A program made the position numbers and the translations under genes. Under the pieces are notes generated by a model, which was not told the DNA's origin, searched no databases, and saw only the letters and a list, made by a program, of their open reading frames with translations. A stretch of 24,130 nt of DNA from Oehlia diaphana (Eukaryota; Glomeromycota; Glomeromycetes; Glomerales; Glomeraceae), in contig QZLH01000312.1 in NCBI GenBank assembly GCA_003833135.1, forward strand, positions 13,843 to 37,972, read 5' to 3'. How positions within the stretch are numbered: the first letter of the stretch is position 1; each line of letters begins with the position of its first letter. Shown here one piece after another: positions 1 through 9,593 of the stretch.

Positions 1-30
1 GCTTTGTATTCATTTTTTACAATTCTCATA

Positions 31-152
31 CATTATCAATTACGTAGATGATTAATAGACGAATGTATGCAAAAAAATCTTTATGATTTTTCGAGGAACG
101 AGGAAAATTATAAAGGATGGAATCTAGGGCAAGACGGTCAGGTAGGACTTCC
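31..152. repeat. Partial copy of the dispersed repeat mosaic
   Basis: Positions 31-115 match 18881-18959 in the same orientation. Both contain ATTATCAATTACGTAGATGA, then a poly-A stretch, then a CGAGGAACGAGGAAAA segment. Positions 119-152 carry the GGAATCTAGGGCAAGAC and CGGTCAGGTAG modules also found at 16720-16750. This is a third copy of material that otherwise sits in the 16.4-19.2 kb repeat blocks. No protein is encoded here. Confidence 0.75.
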
Positions 153-234
153 TCTCAAATTATAAAACATTTGGTTTTACACTTTAGCGCCGTAACTAAT
201 ACGTTTTATTTTAACAAATACTGACGTATTCAGT

Positions 235-273
235 CATATGACACCTTGAACATTTGTTCAGAGTGTCATGTGA
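235..273. repeat. 39-bp imperfect palindrome, family member 1
   Basis: The segment begins CATATGACAC and ends GAGTGTCATGTGA, so its ends can pair (TGACAC with GTGTCA) around a short centre. It aligns with 3595-3633 over its whole length with a handful of mismatches. Similar half-sites (TCACGTGATACTCT, AGGGTGTCATATGA) occur at 15479, 16384 and 16923. It could be a protein-binding palindrome or a hairpin repeat. Confidence 0.6.
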
Positions 274-1333
274 TAACAGACACGTGTCCAAAATTATCCT
301 GGTCGAGGGGTTTGCATTTTGCTCATGCTACTATATCTTATGTGCTACTCTATAACTAGTGAATTGTTTGTTTATTAATAATGCACTCTTAGCCATTTCG
401 TCAATATGGCCACAGTTCACACAATATGTGGGCTGCACTTAATCACGAACGGGACCGACTAATTAGCTTTATTTGACATGTCTCACTGAGACTGCGTTTT
501 TTGTTAAAATATCTTAAACTCTACTATTAAATGATATGTACCCTTTGAGGGTTCCCTACTGACATAAAACATTTCTCTTCAAAGCAAGAAATAAGATTTT
601 GCGAATACCGATTCTACGTATTATATACTAATTTACACGTTGTTTTTTTAGTTACATCAGGAGAATAAAATAAGCGTAGATCTGCAAAATAATACACGTG
701 TGAAAAAACTACGCAAATCTACACCACTCGCGACGATATATGAGTGTGAAAAATTTAGAGGAATTTTCAATAGTATAAAATAGTGTATTTTTAAAATGAC
801 ATAGTTTTTTAATAGTAAAAAATAATGTAGTTAAAATTAATCCATTTTTTTCACATTTTATTTTATTATTTTTTTTTACTTACACTGAGAGTCAAACTGA
901 ATGCACTTTATAAATAACTATGTTTTAAGTGTAATTTATACAAAACCATATATTTATAGATTTTTACGGAGTGTAAATTTCCAGGGATTATACATATTTG
1001 ACAACTTTACGCTAATATTCGCCTCATATAATCTCCTGATGTACCTGAAAATTTTACGCCACTGTTAGTGACAGTCTAAACTAAGAACTAGCACTGGGTT
1101 CACCTTACTCATAAAGAAGTGAAGACTTGGAGTGTCACGAACAGATTACTATGTTATGTTCTTCTGGCCTTTTAGTAAGAGGGATTTTCCACGTTCCTTA
1201 GAGGAATGGCTCTTGTTATTCATTTATCCTCTCTGCCGTTTAAGATTTTTTATGTCCCCAAATGTTACTATTATGATGTTATTCTGTTATACGTATATTG
1301 AACTCTACATACTGCAAAGTTTTTTATTCGGCG
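274..1333. other. AT-rich stretch without a recognised gene
   Basis: No frame reads as a convincing protein. One frame stays open except for TGA from about 1069 into the next gene, but its translation before 1330 is hydrophobic and low in information. I therefore do not treat it as part of that gene. Runs of T and A are common around 780-880. Confidence 0.5.
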
Positions 1334-2912
1334 ATGTGCCCACAATGCAACCATGATTCTGCTCTTCGAACAGTGGGCTTCTCCCAGCCAAGCGTTCTCC
1401 GACTGATCCCTTCCTCATGGGGTGGTCTCATCAGATTTATTTGAACAAATGCATTATGATTATAATCTTTGGGAAATTAGAAATACGAGTTATGCTCTGT
1501 AATACAGATAACCGAATTATCCCATTTGAAAAAATGCAACAATACGTATACTTTTCTGAAAATCAAATAATGGAGAATTACCCTGTATATGATATTGCTG
1601 ACGATGACTATGATATTGCTGGAGATAACTATGATCTTTCTTCATATTACGAAGAAAAAAGTTCGGATCCCTATGCTCGCTATATTGCTCAACGACTTGC
1701 TTTGGAAGCTTACGTTAATGGGTTTAATAACTTTCTTGCCCAGACATATGGCTTCTCCCTTGGCCCTGAAGATTACTTCACCATACCTGAAGGGATGTTT
1801 GCCATAGAAGACATCGAACCTCATGTTCGTGAATGTCAATATAAGGCTGAGCAAAAATCTCGCACAAAAAAATTGTCTGAGCGAGAGCCTTATTCACAGT
1901 ATACACAAGATTGCGATTACACAAATAATTCCAATACTTTTGTGCCTCATTCTCTCCCGGAGAATATAACACCGTCTCTTGTCATTTCTTTTGACGAAAA
2001 TGAGGGCCTTGACTATCTCAGTGAAGCTGAGGTTAACAATAACGAGCAGGGGAGTCCTCTGAACGAAACTTTGTTTTCTGACAGCGATAAGGTCAACTAT
2101 CCTGTATACTGTGATTATTTATCTGATGACCAGATTTGTTCGTTGGATTTCGTAGAATCCGAGGATGGTTCATTGATACCATCAGACCAAAACTGCTGTG
2201 ATTTCCTTCAGAATGATCACGAGGTACCAGTGGAACTTACGACCTCTTCTGATTCGAATGAAAACGTTGTTGCGAAAGAAATAATCGAACTTCACGGTAC
2301 AATTCCTCATTTGTGTGATGATTCCCCATGTTTGTTATTTAATCCCATCTACGAGTCATTCCGTATGAGTAATGCGATTGTGGCCACTATTCTTCAACGT
2401 ATGATATTTCCACCAGAATATAAAAATATACAGGAGACTTCGAATAATTTCGTCCTAAGTTGGTTATGCTGTGATAAACTAAGATATGTAAGTTCTGTTT
2501 GTTTTCCTGAGAATTTCAACTTGTCATGCTATTCGAGAGGAACAGTTTCTAAAGGTACAAAGGTACCAAGGCGATGAGTAAGAAGTCACCTTATGGCATT
2601 ATGCTGCTTCCACAGCAATTATCTACAGCCAATTCCAAAAAAAGGCATTCTCCTAAAGTGTTACTGGGCCGAAACATCAAGCTGCTTGCTGATTGGTTTA
2701 CAATGTGTCATAGGAAAATTCAACTACACTGAATAACACTAAAGGAAATGGACCGTATCCATCATCACCAAAAAAATCCAGTAAGACAGTTTGATACTTC
2801 TATGTCTCCTTTCGTTAACTCACTAAAGTCCATATTCCCACTGTCAAGTCCCTTAGTGGTAGACGTAAACGCATGATCTTTGTACAGTTGGTCGCCTCTC
2901 CGACTGATATAA
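1334..2912 (+). pseudogene. Broken gene for an acidic Tyr/Asp-rich protein of unknown function
   Basis: The longest uninterrupted part is an ORF at 1417-2577 (386 codons). Its residues 58-74 form an acidic Tyr-rich repeat (YDIADDDYDIAGDNYDL), followed by an ARYIAQRLALEAYVNGF-type helix and long Ser/Asp/Glu-rich stretches that suggest a largely disordered protein. Two flanking pieces look coding in other frames. At 1334 a frame begins MCPQCNHDSALRTVG, with a Cys-x2-Cys-x-His possible zinc site. From about 2562 a frame continues with Lys/Ser/Pro-rich text through 2912, interrupted only by TGA at 2730 and 2874. The change near 2560-2574 corresponds to loss of one base. The changes at about 1440 and 1500 are less certain, so the true start is unknown. 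I do not recognise the family. The Asp/Glu-rich middle could suit a regulatory or scaffold protein, but this is a guess from composition only. Confidence 0.5.
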
Positions 2913-3490
2913 GTGAAGGATCTGCATGAACAAGGTTGGCGAAATTTTGTCTATACCAACACGTAGAACATAAGTACGGGAGAGAACATTAAATGAAAAA
3001 AACGGGAGGACTACGCCATTCCACAAACATGGGGGTTTTTGTGTCACTAAGAATAGTTGATAATAGAGCATTCGAAGCCGGATAAAAGTCTCAAAAGACT
3101 GATAGTTACCTACTATCATGTTATCCGATGCATCGGTTAGCATATTTTATTTTATTACATGTCCGAGAATAGTGCACATACATAAAAAATGAATACAAAG
3201 AATGGGAGAAGTCATATTTTTGGCAAACTGAGGACATATCATCACTAACGCAGTTCATATAACTTATTACGTGTTAACGGTCCTCAATGTTTTTGATTAA
3301 AGTAGTTGCGTAACTGCACTCTTAATCTTGTGATACTACACTGTCTTACATAGTACATGGTTTGTACCAGTTATTAACACTTGCTCATGTCTGATAGTAA
3401 AATGCCAATCAATATGTATCCCACTATCCCCGAAATTAGGAAGTAAATAATTTATTAGTACAAGGTTACAACACGTGATATCGATACCCA
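2913..3490. other. No supported gene
   Basis: Open frames here are short and read as random AT-rich translation, including a 96-codon minus-strand frame at 2853-3143 that partly shadows the preceding gene. A CACGTGATATCGATACC segment at about 3474 anticipates the repeat cluster that follows. Confidence 0.5.
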
Positions 3491-3753
3491 AGGGTCCTAT
3501 GCCATGTGCTTATTGAAACATTTTAACTATTAGTCGCCTTGAGATTTGACACGTGATATCAATACCATCATGTGACCGTAGCGCAGTATCGTTTCATGTG
3601 ACACTCTGAACATATGTGTGGAGTGTCATGTGACTGTAGCGCAGTATTTATTCCTGTGAAAACTCTGGATAAATGAGGGCCCCATCTCATGTGCCTATTG
3701 AGACACTTTAACCCTATAGTCACCTTGACATTTTACACGTTACATCGATATCT
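3491..3753. repeat. Duplicated ~75-bp segment with nested palindromes
   Basis: The stretch at about 3491-3565 and the stretch at about 3678-3753 are diverged direct copies. They share in order GGTCC/GGCCCC, CATGTGC, TATTGA-ACA, TTTTA, TAGTC-CCTTGA, ATTT-ACACGT and an ATATC-like end. Between them a second direct repeat occurs: CATGTGACCGTAGCGCAGTAT (3569-3589) and the same with one change (3627-3647). The cluster looks like several rounds of local duplication of short palindromic units. No protein is encoded. Confidence 0.65.
3595..3633. repeat. 39-bp imperfect palindrome, family member 2
   Basis: It starts CATGTGACACTC and ends GAGTGTCATGTGA, so an 8-bp TGACACTC/GAGTGTCA stem is exact and the outer bases pair partly. 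It is clearly related to 235-273. It lies between the two copies of the CATGTGAC-GTAGCGCAGTAT repeat. Confidence 0.65.
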
Positions 3754-4017
3754 GAGGTCAACGAATTTACTCTTAACAGTAATAGTTTGTTGTTTTCGAT
3801 CAGTAAGACCAGACAAATTTCTGTTACTTGTCGTTACTTGCTGTTACACTCATTATAGCTAAAAAATGTAACTGTCACAGCGATATGTTTATATCAACCC
3901 TAATCGAAATCGCATTTGTTCTATCAACCAGCGATATAACGCAACGAATCGCTTTAACAGTGAACAAGGCGGTAAACATTTGTTGGCTAGAATTTCTGCA
4001 CTTTAGCTCCTTCACAT

Positions 4018-4043
4018 TAGGAACACATTACTTCGTAATACCA
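4018..4043. repeat. AGGAACACATT hairpin module, copy 1
   Basis: The module reads AGGAACACATTACTTCG and then TAATACCAC. Bases 4027-4039 (ATTACTTCGTAAT) form a perfect 5-bp stem with a TTC loop. Related copies lie at about 16678-16704 and 22759-22784. The same core hairpin appears in reverse orientation at 16169-16181. Confidence 0.65.
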
Positions 4044-4815
4044 CGGCATGTCGTAAATACAATTACGTAAAAAATTTGCTGGAAATGTTTCCAAATGAAT
4101 CATACTGAATTTATGAAAGTACTATTATCCCATTTTATTGGGAATAGTAGACAACAGTAATATCCCCCCATTACTACTGTAGGATATAGCATAATCAACA
4201 GTGAATAATGGTGTCAGCTGTAGTATGAACAACTTGTACCTTTTCTCGTTTATTATACTGTATCTGTTGAGAATTTAACTAAGGGTACAACGATTATTAG
4301 CAAACGAGTTTCTTGACTACATTCCACCCTTTATCAAAAACGTGCATGAAGTATTTCTTTCATTAGCATAAACTCGTATTTATTAAAAAATATAAGAAAT
4401 AAATAGTAACTGCATTAACGTTACTGGTAAGTATTGCCACCAAAGGATATTTTTGAGATCAGTTGTATTAAGTGGTACTTGATAATGCGTAAAAAATTGA
4501 ATACCGGGGGCGGCATACAAGATACCATACTATTCTAAAACAACGAATATGAATAGTATTAATATTACTAATATTTTCATCATTCCGAATTTTTCTATAC
4601 GAGATATTATTCCATGGTTATGAATGACCTTACTTGCCGAGATAGCAAACTTACAAAATAATATTTTTGTTTCTATGTGCAACCGAATTGGATTAAGTTA
4701 AATAAGTCGAGTCAGAGACTATATGGCGCTATAGTGGGTATTATTATTTGGTACGCAACGGTTCTTCAGAGATAAACTAAACGAATATTAGGTGTTTTCT
4801 ATGGAATTAACGATG

Positions 4816-4826
4816 GAGCTTCGCTC
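4816..4826. repeat. GAGC-TTC-GCTC hairpin
   Basis: This is a perfect 4-bp GAGC/GCTC stem around TTC, with the same apex as the other small hairpins but a different stem. It is short and would mean little alone. It is listed because the apex recurs at many sites in the window. Confidence 0.4.
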
Positions 4827-5045
4827 AGTTTCACCGAGTTAATGTTAATAAGACAAATACATCCTAGAATTATATACTACGTATTTTAGTGTGAAACTCA
4901 CTTCCACGAGTAAACTATTTCAGTCGGAAACTGCTCGAAGAGCACAAAATAATCACATGAAATAAATCTTGTTTGCCGTGTAAATAGTTGCCAAGTAACT
5001 TACTAAAGAATAATAATGCCATGCCTGTGACTTTTTTCATTTATC

Positions 5046-5348
5046 TTGTACATTCCTTCTTTGTTTAGTGGACACGTTTCTAACGAACTGCTGTTTAAAT
5101 ATATATGTATAGTAAATGAAGTAGAAATCAACCAGGATTATTCGTTTAATGTGGATAAACTAAATGGGTTACAATCTGTTAGTTTTAGGAGAAATTACTT
5201 GTTAGTTTTTCGTAAAAACGGCAATGCCCACCAACAAAGGAACCAAATACATGAGTATGGTCGTATTCTCAAAACTATAAGTCAAAAACAATATATAAGG
5301 ACAGAATTTTATAAAAGGTTAAGAGACACTCATTCCGTTAACTACTAG
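5046..5348 (+). CDS. Weak 100-codon hypothetical ORF
   Basis: An open frame starting at TTG runs to a TAG that touches the first base of a 17-bp tandem repeat. The translation is Lys/Arg/Asn-rich and contains no domain I recognise. The non-ATG start and AT-rich composition mean it may well be chance. A real gene should have homologues or an upstream ATG-containing exon, and I see neither. Confidence 0.15.
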   Translation: MYIPSLFSGHVSNELLFKYICIVNEVEINQDYSFNVDKLNGLQSVSFRRNYLLVFRKNGNAHQQRNQIHEYGRILKTISQKQYIRTEFYKRLRDTHSVNY

Positions 5349-5407
5349 ACAAGTTTACTACATTGACAAGTTTACTACATTGACAAGTTTACTACATTGA
5401 CAAGTTT
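5348..5407 (+). repeat. 17-bp tandem repeat, three full units and a partial
   Basis: The unit GACAAGTTTACTACATT is repeated exactly at 5348, 5365 and 5382. A 9-base partial unit follows at 5399. Perfect identity between units points to recent expansion by slippage or to an array under concerted change. Confidence 0.95.
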
Positions 5408-8320
5408 TGTACTTCGAATCTTAAATACGCTTATTGAAAACCATGTGTTTTTTACTAGGCAGAGCTACAAAGTAAACTTCTGCGCATGGGAATTTCGGAT
5501 TCCATTTTCTATCTATCAAAGACTAAGAAACACTAATGAAAAAGTAGTATTCTGTAGGTTTTCACTCTCATGTTACTACATCAAACACATATGAAATGTC
5601 ATGGGAAACTAGTTATTTCCTGACCGATGACATAACATGTGTGTTTGGCCATGTGACACACTGAGCAATTGAGTAGGGTATCATATGACTGATGGCTTGG
5701 TACAGTTAGCTTGCAAGACACAAAATTGGCTACTAATGTAGATATCGGAAGATACAAACAAAATAAGTTAGAATATTTCGTACTATGAGGCATTTCCGAA
5801 AATTTTTAGTTAATGTCTGCAACGAGATTCGTAATGAAATAAGTTCCAGTATATTGTCGAGTCAAAACTTCTGCCATTTTTTAGCAAGACAAGGAAAATA
5901 ATCACTATTAATCATTGGAACATTATATTTTTTATGAATAATGTTCAGACTTAAAGTCCGACCTTCTTTCACTAAAGATAATACATTGGGTTTATAAATA
6001 AAATTATCGCTGACTAATCATCTACATTAATTAAACATGAAACATTGCATACATGTTTGATCCACACTTACTGTGCCTAATTTTACTGCGTCTGTGTTTT
6101 ACGTCACTACAATATACATAGAAAAATCACGTGACTGTGATCGTTCCCTGAAGTTTTTCGGAAAATAGATTTGCTGTTAGTCAACTGTGACCCAAGTGTC
6201 ACAGTCTCATAGTCCACAACTTTTCGAATGGATTGTACTACATGGAAGAATACACGAATAGCATCCCTGCAATAAATTTAGTGTATCGTGTCAATCGTAT
6301 CATGTACCTGCGATGACCAAGATCAACGGATGATAAAACTCGTGTGACATTAGTAAATGTGTCACCAATATCCATTACGTAACACAGAAGATTTCCACAA
6401 GTCAAATATAGACTTTTGCTATTCACGGTATATGGATATCGACTATCCAGCAATGAAACACAAACTCCGTTAACGTTAAAACTGGACTTTGGAGTATGAA
6501 ATGATGTTTTCGAAAACCATATGGGTAATCATCAAACATCATTCCTGATGTCAAACAAATGGTGGTAAATGTAATTGTCTAGTTCATCAAAAGTAATGTG
6601 ATGTTAGTTACGGTATGGTGTTATATTTCTCATTGCGATTTTTTTACTAACTAAGATACACAATTTGTTCTAACTAAAAAATGCATCTCATCGATTACTT
6701 AGTGAAATTTTCGCATATTCCACAACTCTGTATTCATTTTAATCGTGACACTGTGCGGCCTTAAAACTTTTCCGTGGTCAATAATTTTGACGATCATTGC
6801 TGTACATCAAGGACTGATTGGGTAAGAGATGAAGGAATGGACCAATTCTTTTCATCGTTCTGGATGCTGTCAGCTATCATTTGAACATTTTCAATTCGTA
6901 CCAAATAAAAGTACACCAGGGTTAGTATTATATTTTTTGCTTTATTATTTATATCTACTTGATTAACACATGAGTAGTATAATGTATAAGAAAATTCTTA
7001 GTGTACGACGTACGCATCGCCCGATAGTAGCCACTTATCAATGAAAATCCACGTAATGCTTTATCCCCTTTCCAATGTTCTTGAAAGCGAATGGTCATTC
7101 TGGGAGCTTTTATGAATTTCTTCACCTCTATCATACGCAGGGCCAATAAATAGAATCCTGAAGGAATAGCTTCACGAACCAGGTATATCAAGGTGAAAAA
7201 ATATAAAGGCAAACGTAAAGATTTTCACGACCAGAGTCATGCAACTTCGAGACAATTTGATAGTTAATTAGGAATAACCATATGGGAACGTCCTTATTCT
7301 AACCTTGTTAAGACCTTTGACGTGAGACACTAGAAACTATATTTGTTCTTGCCAAAGTTCTTGGTAAAAAACGATTCTTTGGCAATTACGGGTGATTATT
7401 TTAGTATCATAGTGTTCTTAAGCATGCAAAAAACACCATCCAGTCAGACTATCGTTTGCGAATGTTCTACTATCTGTCTGAGTATTGATGCCACAATTAT
7501 TTTACCACATTTCACTATTATTTCAAACGCTCTTATGCTGCTAACATGTATTTAGTAGTTCCGCCAATTGTTTGTGTCGTGATCTGAATGTACCCCAATA
7601 AATCTACTAGGGATACCAACCTATTGCCACCAGTGATTGCAAAGCACAGTGTACAATCTTCCATGATCGCTGAAATAGCAGAAATTATCACTTGCTTTCT
7701 TATTCCGTTTAATTAACAAGTGTGTCATACATGGAATGGCTCAGGATTTTGAAAGTGATAAAGCAAGAGACTGCCAAGAATCGGCAATAGGGATGAAGTC
7801 ACACAAACAGTCAATGGACAAAGACGCTGGTAACATTTTTGATTACCTACGTAATTAAGGTTTTTACAATTATGTATGTACAAAAAGGATCACTATTTTC
7901 CTCGTTGGTCCGTATTATAATGGAGATGATCACTAGGGTTCACGAGAGAAAGCGAAATTTCTGGGTAAGCACAATACATATCAAAATACAACTGACTTGT
8001 AGTAATCATAAAACTGTTAGGTTATTACAATATGCCGTATATAAATGTTGTGCTTTCCAACAATATGTCCCGGAAGAGGGTCAAAGGATTGTTCACTTTC
8101 AAAACACCGGCAACAAGTTTCTTGTGTCAAACAGTTAATGGCAGGAGATACTTGAGATGTTTATCTAAGAGACCTTAAGTTGTTACTATAGGGATAGTAG
8201 ACCGACAATTGATACGTCAGCAGAAGTTTCCAGTAGGAATGCAGAAACGAGTGTGAGCTGCTCAGAGTTCTCTTTAAGTACGTATACTGAAGTATTTGAG
8301 TCAATTGATCCAATTTCTTT
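5408..8320. other. Long stretch without a supported gene
   Basis: Several short frames are open on both strands. At 6955-7212 two overlapping minus-strand frames both give moderately protein-like text, so a decayed gene may lie at about 6950-7290, but I cannot choose between them. A diverged TATCATATGAC palindrome half-site sits near 5675. Nothing else here could be tied to a family. Confidence 0.45.
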
Positions 8321-8342
8321 CTACTTCGTACCTTTTAGGTAG
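8321..8342 (-). repeat. 22-nt double-hairpin module, reverse copy
   Basis: The sequence is the reverse complement of the module at 16415-16436, 18988-19009 and 23432-23453. It begins CTACTTCGTACCTTTT and ends AGGTAG. Inside it, ACCT/AGGT can pair around the short centre and the CTAC/GTAG ends can pair outside. It lies just downstream of the 3' end of the intact minus-strand gene. Confidence 0.7.
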
Positions 8343-8407
8343 GGGTACTGCTATCCATTCCATCTCCCTATGTTGACGGAAGACACGTTTCTAGGCTATC
8401 GGACATA

Positions 8408-9412
8408 CTAAGACCATAATAATTTTTGTATTTTTGCGGTGATCGTGCTTTCTGTAATAGATGGTTGTTTCAAGGTCAAGACACTAGTCGATACCCAGCA
8501 ATTTACTGCTGCCTCGAATAAGTACCCTCCCAAAGGGTCCATGGAACCAAACTTTCTCATAACCCGCTGTGCGAACCTAGTGATCCTCGCCTTATCACTT
8601 AGATTGTATACTTTGTTTTCCATGTGAGCGGGAAACCACAAATTACTGTCCGAAATAAACAATGCAATCGCAGGTATGCTCCCTTTGATATACTCGTACA
8701 AAAAAACCCCTTCTAGACCACTGACATGGATACTTGAATACTCTGTGTGTTTCCCCTCCTGTAGAGGAACCGTGCGAGGACTGCTAGATACTTTAGAAAC
8801 ATGGTACTCTGGCAGTTTGTTTGCTAGGTTTTTGGTGAAGTCATCGAACTTATCCTTTGTGATAGAGACACGACCTGTAACTACTACGGCCAGTTTGTTT
8901 TGTACGAATCTGATAGCATCGTACACTGCGAATTCAAACGCATCTTTAGACGGTTTGATACCTAGGTTATTGCATATGTTTTTGTATGAAGGGAGAAACT
9001 TGTCAAACCGTAGTCCTTCCAAGAGGATCCCAGCACATTTTTTCGTACTAGTACCATTTCTGACGCACACTGCGGTGATTAAAAACTCTTTTTCTTGGGT
9101 ACCACAGGTCAGCTGTGTAGACTTATTTCGCATAGAAGCCCCTGCTGAGGCATGTAAGATATTTTTGATATTCTGGAAAGCCGCAAATGCGAGGATGGTC
9201 TCATCTATCCTCTCTGTTTTCGAATCCAAAATATAGCTTCCTGTTGTCAGCAAACGAAGTATCCAGTGGTTTACACGAAATGGGAATCCAATTGTAATGG
9301 CAACCAGCGTTCCGTGCATATGTGGTTCCGTTCTCACTACTATCTTCCCCCCCCTTGGGATGTTAACCGTCTTAGTCATAGGAGTTACTTTACTTCGTGG
9401 CATGTTTAGCAC
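8408..9412 (-). CDS. Intact 334-residue protein of unknown family
   Basis: This is the only long ORF that runs from ATG to a TAG stop without interruption. Met4 (codon at 9401-9403) is a possible alternative start. The protein is basic at its N-terminus (PRSKVTPMTKTVNIPRGGK), has a mixed globular composition throughout, and shows no signal peptide, membrane segment or metal-binding cluster. Residue patterns such as FAVYDAIRFVQNKLAVVVTGRV, in the middle, suggest an alpha/beta fold. I do not recognise the family. It is divergently oriented to the helicase-exonuclease gene across a 181-bp gap. Given its position in a replication-type cluster, a structural or DNA-binding viral protein is possible, but this is inference from neighbourhood only. 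Its integrity contrasts with every neighbour. Confidence 0.8.
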   Translation of the reverse strand: MLNMPRSKVTPMTKTVNIPRGGKIVVRTEPHMHGTLVAITIGFPFRVNHWILRLLTTGSYILDSKTERIDETILAFAAFQNIKNILHASAGASMRNKSTQLTCGTQEKEFLITAVCVRNGTSTKKCAGILLEGLRFDKFLPSYKNICNNLGIKPSKDAFEFAVYDAIRFVQNKLAVVVTGRVSITKDKFDDFTKNLANKLPEYHVSKVSSSPRTVPLQEGKHTEYSSIHVSGLEGVFLYEYIKGSIPAIALFISDSNLWFPAHMENKVYNLSDKARITRFAQRVMRKFGSMDPLGGYLFEAAVNCWVSTSVLTLKQPSITESTITAKIQKLLWS

Positions 9413-9593
9413 TATTCATGTACGAGAAATTCTTTAACATATTATAATGCCTGTGTCTCTCTCTTCTGTGCGATTAGATAATTGAATAATTGGAATCTAG
9501 ACAGACTAAATAACGCCAGAGCAACATGAAGAATACGGGTGTGCTACCCAAGGAGGACTTAGTTTTCATCCTACAAAGTAGAAGGGGGCGCAT
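9413..9593. promoter_or_regulatory. Divergent intergenic region, probable bidirectional promoter
   Basis: The 181 bp separate the starts of a minus-strand and a plus-strand gene, so both promoters should lie here. It holds AT-rich segments (AACATATTATAAT at about 9437 and AATTGAATAATTGG at about 9480). I see no motif that I can assign to a named promoter class. Confidence 0.45.

Larger units (their letters stand above)
3754..5045. other. No supported gene; isolated hairpins
   Basis: Short open frames (for example 3828-4070) have no family features. Two small hairpins stand out and are listed separately (4018-4043 and 4816-4826). The rest is AT-rich DNA with no clear structure to my eye. Confidence 0.45.

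Noticed and set aside
1132..1416. Extension of the acidic gene upstream through a frame open except for TGA from 1069
   Set aside because: The translation is hydrophobic and uninformative, while a different frame at 1334 gives a CPxC start. Openness alone in AT-rich DNA is weak evidence.
3491..3753. CRISPR-like array
   Set aside because: There are only two diverged long copies and two short copies without regular spacing, and no cas-type genes nearby.
6955..7212. 85-codon minus-strand ORF with protein-like composition
   Set aside because: An overlapping frame on the same strand reads equally well and neither shows a family motif. Left as part of an unassigned stretch.
8439..9236. Plus-strand ORFs of 62 and 186 codons
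   Set aside because: They lie wholly inside the intact minus-strand 334-codon gene and read as its mirror image.
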